The position numbers were made by a program, and so were the translations under genes. From contig DASRJE010000157.1 in NCBI GenBank assembly GCA_035649635.1, forward strand, positions 17,590-81,589: DNA of 64,000 bases, in the 5' to 3' direction. Origin of the DNA: Gp6-AA40 sp035649635 (lineage in GTDB: Bacteria > Acidobacteriota > Vicinamibacteria > Vicinamibacterales > UBA2999). The notes beneath the pieces were generated by a model that made no database searches, was not told where the DNA came from, and saw nothing but the letters and a program-made list of their open reading frames with translations. Positions 44,243 to 51,434 of the stretch are shown piece by piece (position 1 is the first letter of the stretch; every line of letters begins with the position of its first letter).

Positions 44243-45114
44243 TGTCTGTCGAACTCGAGCGTCTCATCCAGATCATCGTCGAGGAGTTGGCCGCGACCGG
44301 CGCGGTACGCGCGCCCGTACGCTGCTCCTGTCACTCGGTTCTTTACGAATGCTGCCCGAGCCGGGTCGCCCCCGTTGTCCAGGCGGGAGCCAGCCGGCTG
44401 GGGTTGCACGCGGTTGGCGGCGGTGCAGGCGATGTCGCAACCATGATCGACCACACGCTGCTGAAGCCGGACGCCACGAAGGCCGAGATCGAGACGCTGT
44501 GCCGCGAGGCGATTCAGTATGGATTTGCCAGCGTATGCGTGAACCCCACCTGGGTGGCGACATGCGCACGCCTGGTGCGGGGGAGTGCTGTAGCCGTCTG
44601 TTCCGTCGTCGGATTTCCACTTGGCGCCACGACCGCGGATACGAAGCAGTACGAAACACGCCGGGCCATCTTCGATGGCGCGCAGGAAATCGACATGGTC
44701 ATCAATGTCGGGGCATTGAAGTCTGGCGACCTGAATCTGGTGGAGCGCGACATCCGAGCCGTGACATCAGCGTGTCGCGAGTCGAGTGTGCTGAGCAAGG
44801 TCATCATCGAAACGGCACTCCTCACGGACGAAGAAAAGATCACGGCCTGCACGCTTGCCAAGGCCGCGGCGGCTGATTTCGTGAAAACCTCGACCGGCTT
44901 CGGGCCCGGCGGCGCAACCGCCGAAGACGTCGCGCTGATGCGGCGAGTTGTTGGCGAGGACATGGGCATCAAAGCATCGGGCGGGGTTCGCACGCTCGAG
45001 GGCGTCAAGACGATGGTGGCCGCCGGCGCCACCCGCATCGGCGCCAGCGCCGGCGTCCGCATCGTTCAGCAGTCGCGCGGCCAGCAACCAGCAGCAGTTA
45101 CGAAGGGATATTAG
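44242..45114 (+). CDS. deoC: Deoxyribose-phosphate aldolase with N-terminal extension
   Basis: Cleaves deoxyribose-5-phosphate to acetaldehyde and glyceraldehyde-3-phosphate. The core shows I-D-H-T-L-L-K-P-D-A-T, D-M-V-I-N-V-G-A-L-K, the Schiff-base Lys in F-V-K-T-S-T-G-F and K-A-S-G-G-V-R. About 70 residues precede the core. They comprise an amphipathic helix (L-E-R-L-I-Q-I-I-V-E-E-L) like encapsulation peptides of bacterial microcompartments, and then a Cys/His patch C-S-C-H-x7-C-C-P. ATG 44242 overlaps the upstream stop. Acetaldehyde production would justify encapsulation, but no shell gene lies in the window. Confidence 0.9.
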   Translation: MSVELERLIQIIVEELAATGAVRAPVRCSCHSVLYECCPSRVAPVVQAGASRLGLHAVGGGAGDVATMIDHTLLKPDATKAEIETLCREAIQYGFASVCVNPTWVATCARLVRGSAVAVCSVVGFPLGATTADTKQYETRRAIFDGAQEIDMVINVGALKSGDLNLVERDIRAVTSACRESSVLSKVIIETALLTDEEKITACTLAKAAAADFVKTSTGFGPGGATAEDVALMRRVVGEDMGIKASGGVRTLEGVKTMVAAGATRIGASAGVRIVQQSRGQQPAAVTKGY

Positions 45115-45116
45115 CA

Positions 45117-45932
45117 ATGATGAAAGTCATCCGGCAGACACGGTGGCTGTTGACGTTGGCGACGGTCGTTTCGTTGGGTTCGGTGGTCAACGTGCAGTCG
45201 CCCGCGGCGAAGCTGGCGCCTACCGGGACGCTGCGCGCCGTGTTTCTGGGCGGCAACCCGGTCCAAGGGCGAGTCGATGCGAAGACCGGTGAGGTGACAG
45301 GGACCGTACCGGACCTCGCGCGGGAACTAGCGAGGAAGCTTGGTGTGCCAGCGGCTATCGTGTCAGCGCCCAACGCAGGCGCCGTGATTGGTGCGCTGAC
45401 GAACGGGACAGCGGACATCGGGTTCCTCGCCTATGACGAGATGCGGGCACGTGAAGTCGAGTTTGGTCCCGCCTTCGTCGTGATGGCGAACAGCTATCTG
45501 GTCAAAGCCTCGTCACCGATCCGCGCGAGCCGGGATGTCGACCGCGAGGGAGTAACCGTGGCCGCCGTCAAGGGACAGACGCAGGAGCATTTCGTCAGCA
45601 GCGCGATGAAGCGTGCCCGCGTGCGGGTGTTGGACGTCATGCCTCCACAGGCAGAAGTCGACATGCTCCTCACGAGCGGCGAGGTGGATGCCTTTGCCAT
45701 CAATCGCCAGCGCGCTCTGGAGGCTGAAACGGCATCAGCCGGCCGGCTGCGCGCGCTTTCAGACAGCTTTCTCGATGTCGATCAATCTGTCGTGGTCGCC
45801 AAAGGGAACGCTACGCGGCTGGAGACTCTCGAGCACCTCGTCGCGGAGATACGCGCGTCGGGTCTTATCAAGCAGTCGATCGAGCGCGCCAGGCTGGTCG
45901 GCGTTGATGTTGCGCCAGCCAGGAAGAGGTAG
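45117..45932 (+). CDS. Extracytoplasmic substrate-binding protein (SBP_bac_3-like)
   Basis: It has a signal peptide, then a two-lobe type-II binding fold. Marks are G-T-L-R-A-V-F-L-G-G-N-P, E-V-T-G-T-V-P-D-L-A-R-E-L-A-R-K-L-G, A-D-I-G-F-L-A-Y-D and V-A-A-V-K-G-Q-T-Q-E. It binds a small solute (amino acid or similar). No cognate permease or ATPase lies nearby, so it may be an orphan receptor. It follows deoC by 2 bases and overlaps the next start. Confidence 0.85.
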   Translation: MMKVIRQTRWLLTLATVVSLGSVVNVQSPAAKLAPTGTLRAVFLGGNPVQGRVDAKTGEVTGTVPDLARELARKLGVPAAIVSAPNAGAVIGALTNGTADIGFLAYDEMRAREVEFGPAFVVMANSYLVKASSPIRASRDVDREGVTVAAVKGQTQEHFVSSAMKRARVRVLDVMPPQAEVDMLLTSGEVDAFAINRQRALEAETASAGRLRALSDSFLDVDQSVVVAKGNATRLETLEHLVAEIRASGLIKQSIERARLVGVDVAPARKR

Positions 45933-46534
45933 TGGACGTCGCGGCGCAAGCCAGAATCTCGTGTCGACTCCCGTTGGCGCTCCTGCTTGTGGCGGTGATC
46001 CTGCCCGCTGATGCAGCCTCGCAGTCCCTCAACCCGGGTCCTCCAGGCCCGTTCGTGTTCGATGTCAGGGGCGTCGTGAGTGGGATCCCGGCGAGTCAAG
46101 CGTTCGTGCCTCCGGGTGTGACTTCTGCGACCATCCCCGCGCGCGGATTTGGCGGCGGCATTGGCGGCCATGTGTATGCGATTCAGCTTGGCCCGGGCCG
46201 ATTGGGCGTCGGCGCGGATTTCACCTTTGCGCGCGGAACGAGCGTTGACGTGCAGACGACCCTCGCGTCTGTCGACCCTCAGCTGTCCTTCAACTTCGGT
46301 ACGTCAGATGGCTGGAGCTATTTGAGCGCCGGCATCAGTGCCGTCCGCATTGAGTCCGAGCCTGTAGGGCTATCAGAATCGGTGCAAGCCATCAACTGGG
46401 GTGGCGGTGCACGGTGGTTTCTGAATCAGCACTTCGGGATTGGCTTCGACATCCGGGTGCGCCATCTGTCCGCGGGTGACGTTTTGCCGAAGGGCACATC
46501 GGTGGCGGCCGGCGTTGGCCTGTCGTTGAAGTAA
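45932..46534 (+). CDS. Outer-membrane beta-barrel protein
   Basis: A 200-residue protein with a signal peptide (ending D-A-A-S-Q). It is beta-rich, with alternating strands: G-G-G-I-G-G-H-V-Y-A-I-Q-L, G-R-L-G-V-G-A-D-F-T-F-A-R-G, F-G-I-G-F-D-I-R-V-R-H-L. It resembles small OmpA/OmpW-like barrels. The GTG start at 45932 overlaps the upstream TAG, and AAGAGG precedes it. The substrate or role is unknown. It is the last gene before tRNA-Gly. Confidence 0.75.
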   Translation: MDVAAQARISCRLPLALLLVAVILPADAASQSLNPGPPGPFVFDVRGVVSGIPASQAFVPPGVTSATIPARGFGGGIGGHVYAIQLGPGRLGVGADFTFARGTSVDVQTTLASVDPQLSFNFGTSDGWSYLSAGISAVRIESEPVGLSESVQAINWGGGARWFLNQHFGIGFDIRVRHLSAGDVLPKGTSVAAGVGLSLK

Positions 46535-46560
46535 GCTAAAATGTGTTCTCGAGTCCAACC

Positions 46561-46635
46561 GCGGGAGTAGTTCAGCGGTAGAACGCGAGCTTCCCAAGCT
46601 CGATGTCGCGGGTTCGATCCCCGTCTCCCGCTCCA
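46561..46635 (+). tRNA. tRNA-Gly (anticodon CCC)
   Basis: Acceptor GCGGGAG pairs with CTCCCGC. The anticodon arm CGAGC-TTCCCAA-GCTCG gives anticodon CCC (Gly, GGG codon), and the T arm is GCGGG-TTCGATC-CCCGT. The discriminator is T and CCA is encoded at 46633-46635. Confidence 0.95.
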
Positions 46636-46737
46636 TCCTTCGCTCATGAATGCAGGCGAAGCATGCCCACGTAGCGCGGCGGTGGGCCTTCGTTTTCTCA
46701 GCGAGCTTCGGATGGCAAGCCAGGCGAAGGTGGACCC

Positions 46738-48093
46738 TTAACCCCGAATCACTTCCAATACTTCGTCCCGCTTCCGTTCCATCAATTCGGGCGTGGTCGC
46801 CTCGAGGTTCAGACGCAGCAGCGGCTCGGTGTTCGATCCCCGCACGTTGAAGTGCCAGTCCGGGTAATCGACTGAAATCCCGTCCAGCCTGGCGAGCGTC
46901 GCGTCCTTGTAACGCGCCTCGATGGCTCCGAGCTTCCTGGGCACTTCCTCCATGCTTTTCAGCTTGGTGTTGATCTCGCCCGAGATGAAGTAGCGCTCGC
47001 GATAGGGCCGCAGCAGGTCGCGCAGCGACTGGTTCTTCTTCGACATCAGCTCCAGGATGAGGAGCGCCGGGATGAACCCGTTGTCCGCGTAGTAGAAATC
47101 GCGGAAGTAATAGTGCCCGGTGACTTCACCCGCGAAAATCCCGTCTTCCTTGCGCATCCGCTGTTTGATGAACGCATGGCCGACGCGGTTCATCAGGGCA
47201 GCGCCGCCGTACTTGGCGACGGTGTCGCGAACGGCGTGACTGGCGCGCAGATCGTAGATGACGGTCGCGCCCGGGTACTTGAGGAGGAAGGCCTCCGCAA
47301 GAAGCGCGGTCACGAAGTCACCGGAGATGAACTCGCCGCTGCCATCGATGAAGAAGCAGCGATCAGCGTCGCCGTCCCAGGCAATGCCGATGTCGGCGTT
47401 CTGCCGGACGACCTCCGCCGTGATGTCACGACGATTGTCCTCCAGGAGCGGGTTGGCCTCGTGGTTGGGAAACGTCCCGTCGATCTCGAAGCACAGTCTC
47501 GTCGTGCGGCAGGGCAGCCGCTCGAAGAGGCGCGGGGCGACGAGGCCCGCCATGCCGCTTCCGGCATCGAGTACCACATTGAACGGCTTGACGATCGACG
47601 GATCGATGAACGACATCACTTTCTCGACGTAGCCAGGCAGCACGTCGCGGCTGGTGAGCTCACCCCGCTTCGATGAGGGCGGGGGCAGGCGATCGTTGGC
47701 GACCATGTCACGGATGTCGCCGATCCCGGCATCGCCGCTGAGCGGCAGTGCCTCGGCCCGGACCATTTTGATGCCGTTGTACTGCTTCGGGTTGTGTGAC
47801 GCCGTGATCTGGGCGCCGCCGTCCACGTTGTCAGTGACGACGGCGTAGTACATGACGTCGGTCGGCAGCATCCCGTAATCGACGACCGATGCGCCCTGCT
47901 CGAGGGCGCCCTCGATGAAAGCCTTCGCCATCGCTGGTGAGGAAACGCGCATGTCGCGCGACACGCCAATGCGCGACGCTTTCAGATACGTGACGAACCC
48001 GCGCCCGATCTGCCGCGTCGTCGCTTCGTCGATTTCATTCGGGTACAGACCCCGGATGTCGTAGGCCTTGAAGATCTCCGGATGTATTTTCAT
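46738..48093 (-). CDS. Phosphomannomutase/phosphoglucomutase
   Basis: Interconverts hexose-6-P and hexose-1-P, supplying NDP-sugar synthesis. The 451-residue length and marks fit the alpha-D-phosphohexomutase family: Y-D-I-R-G-L-Y-P, the phosphoserine loop T-A-S-H-N-P-K-Q-Y-N-G, metal loop W-D-G-D-A-D-R-C, substrate loop G-E-V-T-G-H-Y-Y-F and phosphate loop R-G-S-N-T-E-P. It is close to the AlgC/ManB type. The nucleotidyltransferase gene lies 42 bases upstream on the same strand, and both could feed the Dpm1/GT39 cluster. Confidence 0.93.
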   Translation of the reverse strand: MKIHPEIFKAYDIRGLYPNEIDEATTRQIGRGFVTYLKASRIGVSRDMRVSSPAMAKAFIEGALEQGASVVDYGMLPTDVMYYAVVTDNVDGGAQITASHNPKQYNGIKMVRAEALPLSGDAGIGDIRDMVANDRLPPPSSKRGELTSRDVLPGYVEKVMSFIDPSIVKPFNVVLDAGSGMAGLVAPRLFERLPCRTTRLCFEIDGTFPNHEANPLLEDNRRDITAEVVRQNADIGIAWDGDADRCFFIDGSGEFISGDFVTALLAEAFLLKYPGATVIYDLRASHAVRDTVAKYGGAALMNRVGHAFIKQRMRKEDGIFAGEVTGHYYFRDFYYADNGFIPALLILELMSKKNQSLRDLLRPYRERYFISGEINTKLKSMEEVPRKLGAIEARYKDATLARLDGISVDYPDWHFNVRGSNTEPLLRLNLEATTPELMERKRDEVLEVIRG

Positions 48094-48097
48094 GGTG

Positions 48098-48132
48098 AAG
48101 TGATCTGTCGCCCGGGACTCGAACCCCTGGCC
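48098..48132 (-). other. tRNA 3'-half-like fragment
   Basis: On the minus strand the 42-base gap between the two sugar genes contains a T-loop sequence GGTTCGAGTCC with three flanking G-C pairs, preceded by GGGCCAGG. The other arms of a cloverleaf are absent, and the preceding bases are the end of the upstream gene. It is best read as a tRNA remnant or chance match, not a functional tRNA. Confidence 0.35.
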
Positions 48133-48135
48133 CGT

Positions 48136-49194
48136 TCAAGCTTTCGTAAAGTCGGTCAGCGTCGTCTTATCGCCGAGTACCGCGCCGCTGTTGAGTGACA
48201 CATTCCGTCCCACGTGGCACTGCCGTCCGAGTAGCGCGTTCGTGATCGAGGCCTGGCTGCCGATGCGGCAGTTGGGCCACACGATGGCACGCTCGATGAC
48301 CGCATCTTCCTCCACCTGCGTCTGCCGGCCAAGCACGGCATGCGGTCCGATACGCGAGCCAGCCTTGACCAAAACGCCCTCGTCGATGAAGACCGGGGCC
48401 TCGATGGTCGCGCCGTCCTCGATGCGTGCATCCTGCGCGATGAACGTCCGCGGGGCACTGAGATCGGCAAACGGCGGCGCCTTGAACCGCCCATCCATGA
48501 TGTCCCGATGAACTTGTGCGTACTTTTCTGGTGTCCCGATGTCGATCCAGTAGCCGTCGTAGAGGTACGCGACGAACGTCTCGCCCCGTTCGATCAGGGA
48601 AGGGAAGTAGCTTCGCTCAATCGACCATGGGACTTCGCTCGGAATCCGATCGAAGGTGTCCGGCTCGAGGACGTAGATTCCAGCGTTGATGTAGTTGGTC
48701 GTGATCTCCTCGGGCTTGGGTTTCTCCAGGAATCGCTGGATGTTGCCGTGCCCATCGGTCTCGACCAGGCCGTACGCCGACGGGTTCTCGACCGGCGTGA
48801 GAACGATCGTCGCCCGTGCACGCCGTTCACGATGCAACCGGATCACGGCGGCCAGGTCGAGCTCGGTCATGACGTCGCCGTTGAACACGACGACCGATTC
48901 GGTCAGCTTGTCGCCCGCGTACTTGATCGCGCCGGCCGTGCCAAGCGGTATGGGTTCCACGACGTACCGGATCTTGATTCCGAGGTCGGCCCCGTCGCCG
49001 AACATCTCCTCGATGCGGCGCGGCTGATAGTTGAGGCTGAGGATGACTTCGTCGATCTCAGGGACCTGCTTCAACAGATCGATTTGATAATGGAGAAACG
49101 CTCGGTTGAAGATTGGAACGATGGGCTTCGGCGTATGGACCGTCAACGGACGTAAACGCGTGCCTTTGCCCCCTGCGAGGAGGATAGCCTTCAT
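48136..49194 (-). CDS. NDP-sugar pyrophosphorylase (mannose-1-P guanylyltransferase-like)
   Basis: It starts at ATG 49194 with the signature L-L-A-G-G-K-G-T-R-L-R-P-L-T. The sugar-nucleotide binding region has F-N-G-D-V-M-T and V-E-K/E-K-P-K-P. The C-terminal third is a left-handed beta helix with hexapeptide repeats (V-F-I-D-E-G-V-L-V-K-A-G-S-R-I-G-P). It transfers a nucleotide to a sugar-1-P; eukaryotic-type GDP-mannose pyrophosphorylases look like this, but a glucose-1-P specificity is possible. It is grouped with the phosphomutase. Confidence 0.9.
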   Translation of the reverse strand: MKAILLAGGKGTRLRPLTVHTPKPIVPIFNRAFLHYQIDLLKQVPEIDEVILSLNYQPRRIEEMFGDGADLGIKIRYVVEPIPLGTAGAIKYAGDKLTESVVVFNGDVMTELDLAAVIRLHRERRARATIVLTPVENPSAYGLVETDGHGNIQRFLEKPKPEEITTNYINAGIYVLEPDTFDRIPSEVPWSIERSYFPSLIERGETFVAYLYDGYWIDIGTPEKYAQVHRDIMDGRFKAPPFADLSAPRTFIAQDARIEDGATIEAPVFIDEGVLVKAGSRIGPHAVLGRQTQVEEDAVIERAIVWPNCRIGSQASITNALLGRQCHVGRNVSLNSGAVLGDKTTLTDFTKA

Positions 49195-49502
49195 GACAAT
49201 CCCCGATCTTACACGATGGTTTAGACGGGAGGTCGCTGGTGTCGGGTGGGTACGGCCGCCATCTCGATGACAAGACAGCCGTGTCCAGGAGGATGAGGCG
49301 CGCACGCGCGGCACGCAATATCCGCAATACGCTATCCCGTTGTGCAGCCCCAAGCGCGAAATGTGGTCCTCGTTGCTGATCCGCACAATGGGCCGCCGCG
49401 CGAAGCGCGGCAAAAAGATACTGCCGGAACTAGCCAGTCATGCTGCGGGAGTATCGGGGCAGCGCCCCTGGCGAGTTCTGGGAGTAAAATGCCACTCAAC
49501 GA
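49195..49502. other. Intergenic region with two short palindromes
   Basis: 308 bases between divergent genes. A GC-rich stem-loop (GCCGCGC, GAA loop, GCGCGGC) near 49394-49410 is followed by AAAAA. A short GGGGC/GCCCC stem lies at about 49457-49469. No gene is evident. A promoter for pgsA is expected here but no clear -10/-35 pair is seen. Confidence 0.5.
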
Positions 49503-50099
49503 ATGAACCTGCCCAATACGCTCACGCTCGTGCGGATGTTTCTGGTGCCGCTGCTCGTGGTCGTGTTGCTGACGGAATTCGAGGGCCGGCAGATCTTCGG
49601 CGTTCCCAAGGAGCTGGCTGGTGCGGCGATCTTCGGCCTGGCCTCCCTGACCGACTGGCTCGATGGCTACATCGCCCGCCGCCGTCGGCAGATCACCTGG
49701 CTCGGGCAAATGCTCGATCCGATTGCCGACAAGCTGCTGACCTCGGCCGCCTTCATCTCCCTCGTCCAACTGGATCTGGCACCGGCCTGGATGGTAGCGC
49801 TCATCATCGGCCGCGAGTTCGCAGTTACGGCACTTCGCAGCCTCGCCTACACCAAGGGCATCACGATCCCCGCATCGCCGCTTGGCAAGATCAAGATGGC
49901 ATCGCAGGTCACTGCGATTCTGCTGCTGATCCTGGGATGGCGGCCGCTGCCCTGGCTGGCGCCTGTCGGTCATGTGGCGCTGTGGGTGGTCATGGTGGCC
50001 GCCGTGGTCTCAGCCGTCGACTACTATCGCCGCTTCCAGCGGATGCTCAACGCGCGCGTCGCCGACGTCAATATCGAACGCCAACGGAGAGCGGGCTAG
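49503..50099 (+). CDS. pgsA: CDP-diacylglycerol-glycerol-3-phosphate 3-phosphatidyltransferase
   Basis: Catalyses the committed step of phosphatidylglycerol synthesis at the inner membrane. The CDP-alcohol phosphatidyltransferase motif D-x2-D-G-x2-A-R-x8-G-x3-D-x3-D is intact, from D-W-L-D-G-Y-I-A-R to L-D-P-I-A-D-K. The N-terminus N-L-P-N-T-L-T-L-V-R is typical. About 198 residues and several helices fit the family. The C-terminal basic tail ends R-Q-R-R-A-G. Confidence 0.96.
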   Translation: MNLPNTLTLVRMFLVPLLVVVLLTEFEGRQIFGVPKELAGAAIFGLASLTDWLDGYIARRRRQITWLGQMLDPIADKLLTSAAFISLVQLDLAPAWMVALIIGREFAVTALRSLAYTKGITIPASPLGKIKMASQVTAILLLILGWRPLPWLAPVGHVALWVVMVAAVVSAVDYYRRFQRMLNARVADVNIERQRRAG

Positions 50100-50103
50100 C
50101 CCT

Positions 50104-50146
50104 AAACCACGAAGAACATGAAGAGTCGCGCCGTTCGTGGTTAAAG
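50104..50146. repeat. AACCACGAA/TTCGTGGTT inverted repeat
   Basis: Nine-base arms AACCACGAA and TTCGTGGTT are separated by about 24 bases, just after pgsA. The sequence between contains AACATGAAGAG, the AACACGAAGA-type tract frequently seen in intergenic regions of such genomes. A weak terminator is possible. Confidence 0.5.
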
Positions 50147-50176
50147 TCTTTGGCGGGCTGAGGCGGACCGCAGCTC

Positions 50177-50518
50177 CTATGACAGTTTGCGCATACCCAT
50201 CGCCACACACAGCCAGGCGATGGTCAGGCACGCGAACGCAAGAAACGTCGGGATGACGGCTTCGGCAAAGACGACGAAAGCCACGCGAAGAGTTTGTGGG
50301 TCAAAGGTCTGCAGAGTGGCTAGGGCCCGCAAACCATTGGCAATTCCGACCAGCAGGCTGCAAACCCCCGCAAAGATGCCGGCGAGCGACAGCGGCCGCA
50401 TCAGCGCCAGCCGCCGCTCGTTGGGACGGATGGCAAAGGTAACTCCCATGACGAGCGGCGACGCGCTCACGAGCAGCCCGAGCAGCGTCATGATACTGGC
50501 TTCCGTGAGCGCCTCCAC
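50177..50518 (-). CDS. Small polytopic membrane protein
   Basis: The GTG at 50518 is chosen because the strong GGAGG lies 5 bases upstream (plus-strand CCTCC at 50524-50528). 113 residues with three hydrophobic helices: T-L-L-G-L-L-V-S-A-S-P-L-V-M, L-A-G-I-F-A-G-V-C-S-L-L-V, and F-L-A-F-A-C-L-T-I-A-W-L. This layout recalls MotA/TolQ/ExbB-like proton channel fragments, but the family is not recognised. It is divergent from the ECF sigma gene, with a palindrome between them. Confidence 0.7.
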   Translation of the reverse strand: MEALTEASIMTLLGLLVSASPLVMGVTFAIRPNERRLALMRPLSLAGIFAGVCSLLVGIANGLRALATLQTFDPQTLRVAFVVFAEAVIPTFLAFACLTIAWLCVAMGMRKLS

Positions 50519-50555
50519 GTTCACCTCCGACGTAGAAACGCATGGAAGCGCCAAA

Positions 50556-50571
50556 CGTGACATCTGTCACG
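50556..50571. promoter_or_regulatory. Operator-like dyad in the divergent ECF promoter region
   Basis: Perfect 7-base inverted arms CGTGACA (50556-50562) and TGTCACG (50565-50571), separated by 2 bases. It is centred about 35 bases before the sigma factor start and about 45 bases before the divergent membrane-protein start. It could be a regulator operator or part of an autoregulated ECF promoter. Confidence 0.5.
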
Positions 50572-50598
50572 ACGGGAATCGTTGCGCGTTAGATCAGC

Positions 50599-51183
50599 GT
50601 GGACCGGGACACTGAGCTCGAGTACGTCGCGCGTCTTCGCGCCGGCGATACCGACGCGTTCGACCTCGTCCACGCCGAGTTCAACGGCCGTCTCTTCGCG
50701 TTCCTCGCCCGCCTGGCCAGAAGCCGCGATATCGCCGAGGACCTGCTCGAGGAAACATGGCTGCGCCTGGTGGAACACGCCGATCGGCTGCATGAAGATA
50801 CCCGGCTCGCGGCCTGGCTGTTCACGGTTGCGCGGAACCTGTATGTCAGCTACTGCCGGTCACGGGCGCTCGAAGAGGCTTCCGTTCCAGGACTGATTGG
50901 GCTGTGGCCGACCGGTCTTCGGACCTCGCCATTCGAGGAGGCGGCTGCCAACGAGCTCGAACGTCGTCTTGAAGCCGCCCTGGCAAATCTGCCATTCCGC
51001 TATCGCGAAGTCTTGCTGCTCGTTGGTATCGAAGGACTTCGACCTGCCGAGGCTGCGCGGGTGTGCGGCATCAGTGCGGAGGCCTTGCGCCAGCGGTTGA
51101 GCCGCGCACGCGCATTGCTCGAGCAGCGGTTGCGTGACGCGGATCGCTCGATATCCGTCCGTCTCAGCGAGGTGCGCTCATGA
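50599..51183 (+). CDS. ECF-type RNA polymerase sigma factor
   Basis: A 194-residue sigma-70 family protein with region 2 (D-A-F-D-L-V-H-A-E-F-N-G-R-L-F-A-F, then A-A-W-L-F-T-V-A-R-N-L) and region 4 (L-P-F-R-Y-R-E-V-L-L-L, A-A-R-V-C-G-I-S-A-E-A-L-R-Q-R-L-S-R-A). It directs RNA polymerase to a specific promoter set. The GTG start at 50599 is used. It overlaps the next gene (ATGA), as sigma/anti-sigma pairs usually do. It is probably involved in an envelope or stress response, but this is inference. Confidence 0.93.
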   Translation: MDRDTELEYVARLRAGDTDAFDLVHAEFNGRLFAFLARLARSRDIAEDLLEETWLRLVEHADRLHEDTRLAAWLFTVARNLYVSYCRSRALEEASVPGLIGLWPTGLRTSPFEEAAANELERRLEAALANLPFRYREVLLLVGIEGLRPAEAARVCGISAEALRQRLSRARALLEQRLRDADRSISVRLSEVRS

Positions 51184-51434
51184 CGATGAACGAAGACGAT
51201 CGAATCGTGGGGACGCTCGCCCGCCTGCCGTCATTGGAGCCATCCGTCTACCGCGCCCGCCGGACGCGGTCGCGGTGTCACGCTGCTTTGGAAAAGCGTC
51301 GACAGCGAGAGACGCCGCTCGAACCGCAGCGGCCCGGATTGGCACCCTTCGTCGATGGGCTGCTGCTGGTCGTGTCGGCCGTCTATCTTGGCGGTGCAGT
51401 GGGTGAGGCCGTCCGGCTTTTAGCGTCCTTCTGA
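51180..51434 (+). CDS. Small membrane protein coupled to the ECF sigma factor
   Basis: 84 residues. The first about 60 are charged and soluble (S-L-E-P-S-V-Y-R-A-R-R-T-R-S-R-C-H-A-A-L), and the last 22 form a transmembrane helix (G-L-L-L-V-V-S-A-V-Y-L-G-G-A-V-G-E-A). It starts inside the sigma stop (ATGA). It lacks the HxxxCxxC zinc anti-sigma motif. It occupies the position of an anti-sigma factor, but its identity is not proven. Its 3' end overlaps the convergent gene by 52 bases. Confidence 0.65.
   Translation: MTMNEDDRIVGTLARLPSLEPSVYRARRTRSRCHAALEKRRQRETPLEPQRPGLAPFVDGLLLVVSAVYLGGAVGEAVRLLASF

Noticed and set aside
44242..44450. A separate small gene for the DeoC N-terminal extension
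   Set aside because: The frame is continuous with the aldolase domain, without an internal ribosome binding site or stop.
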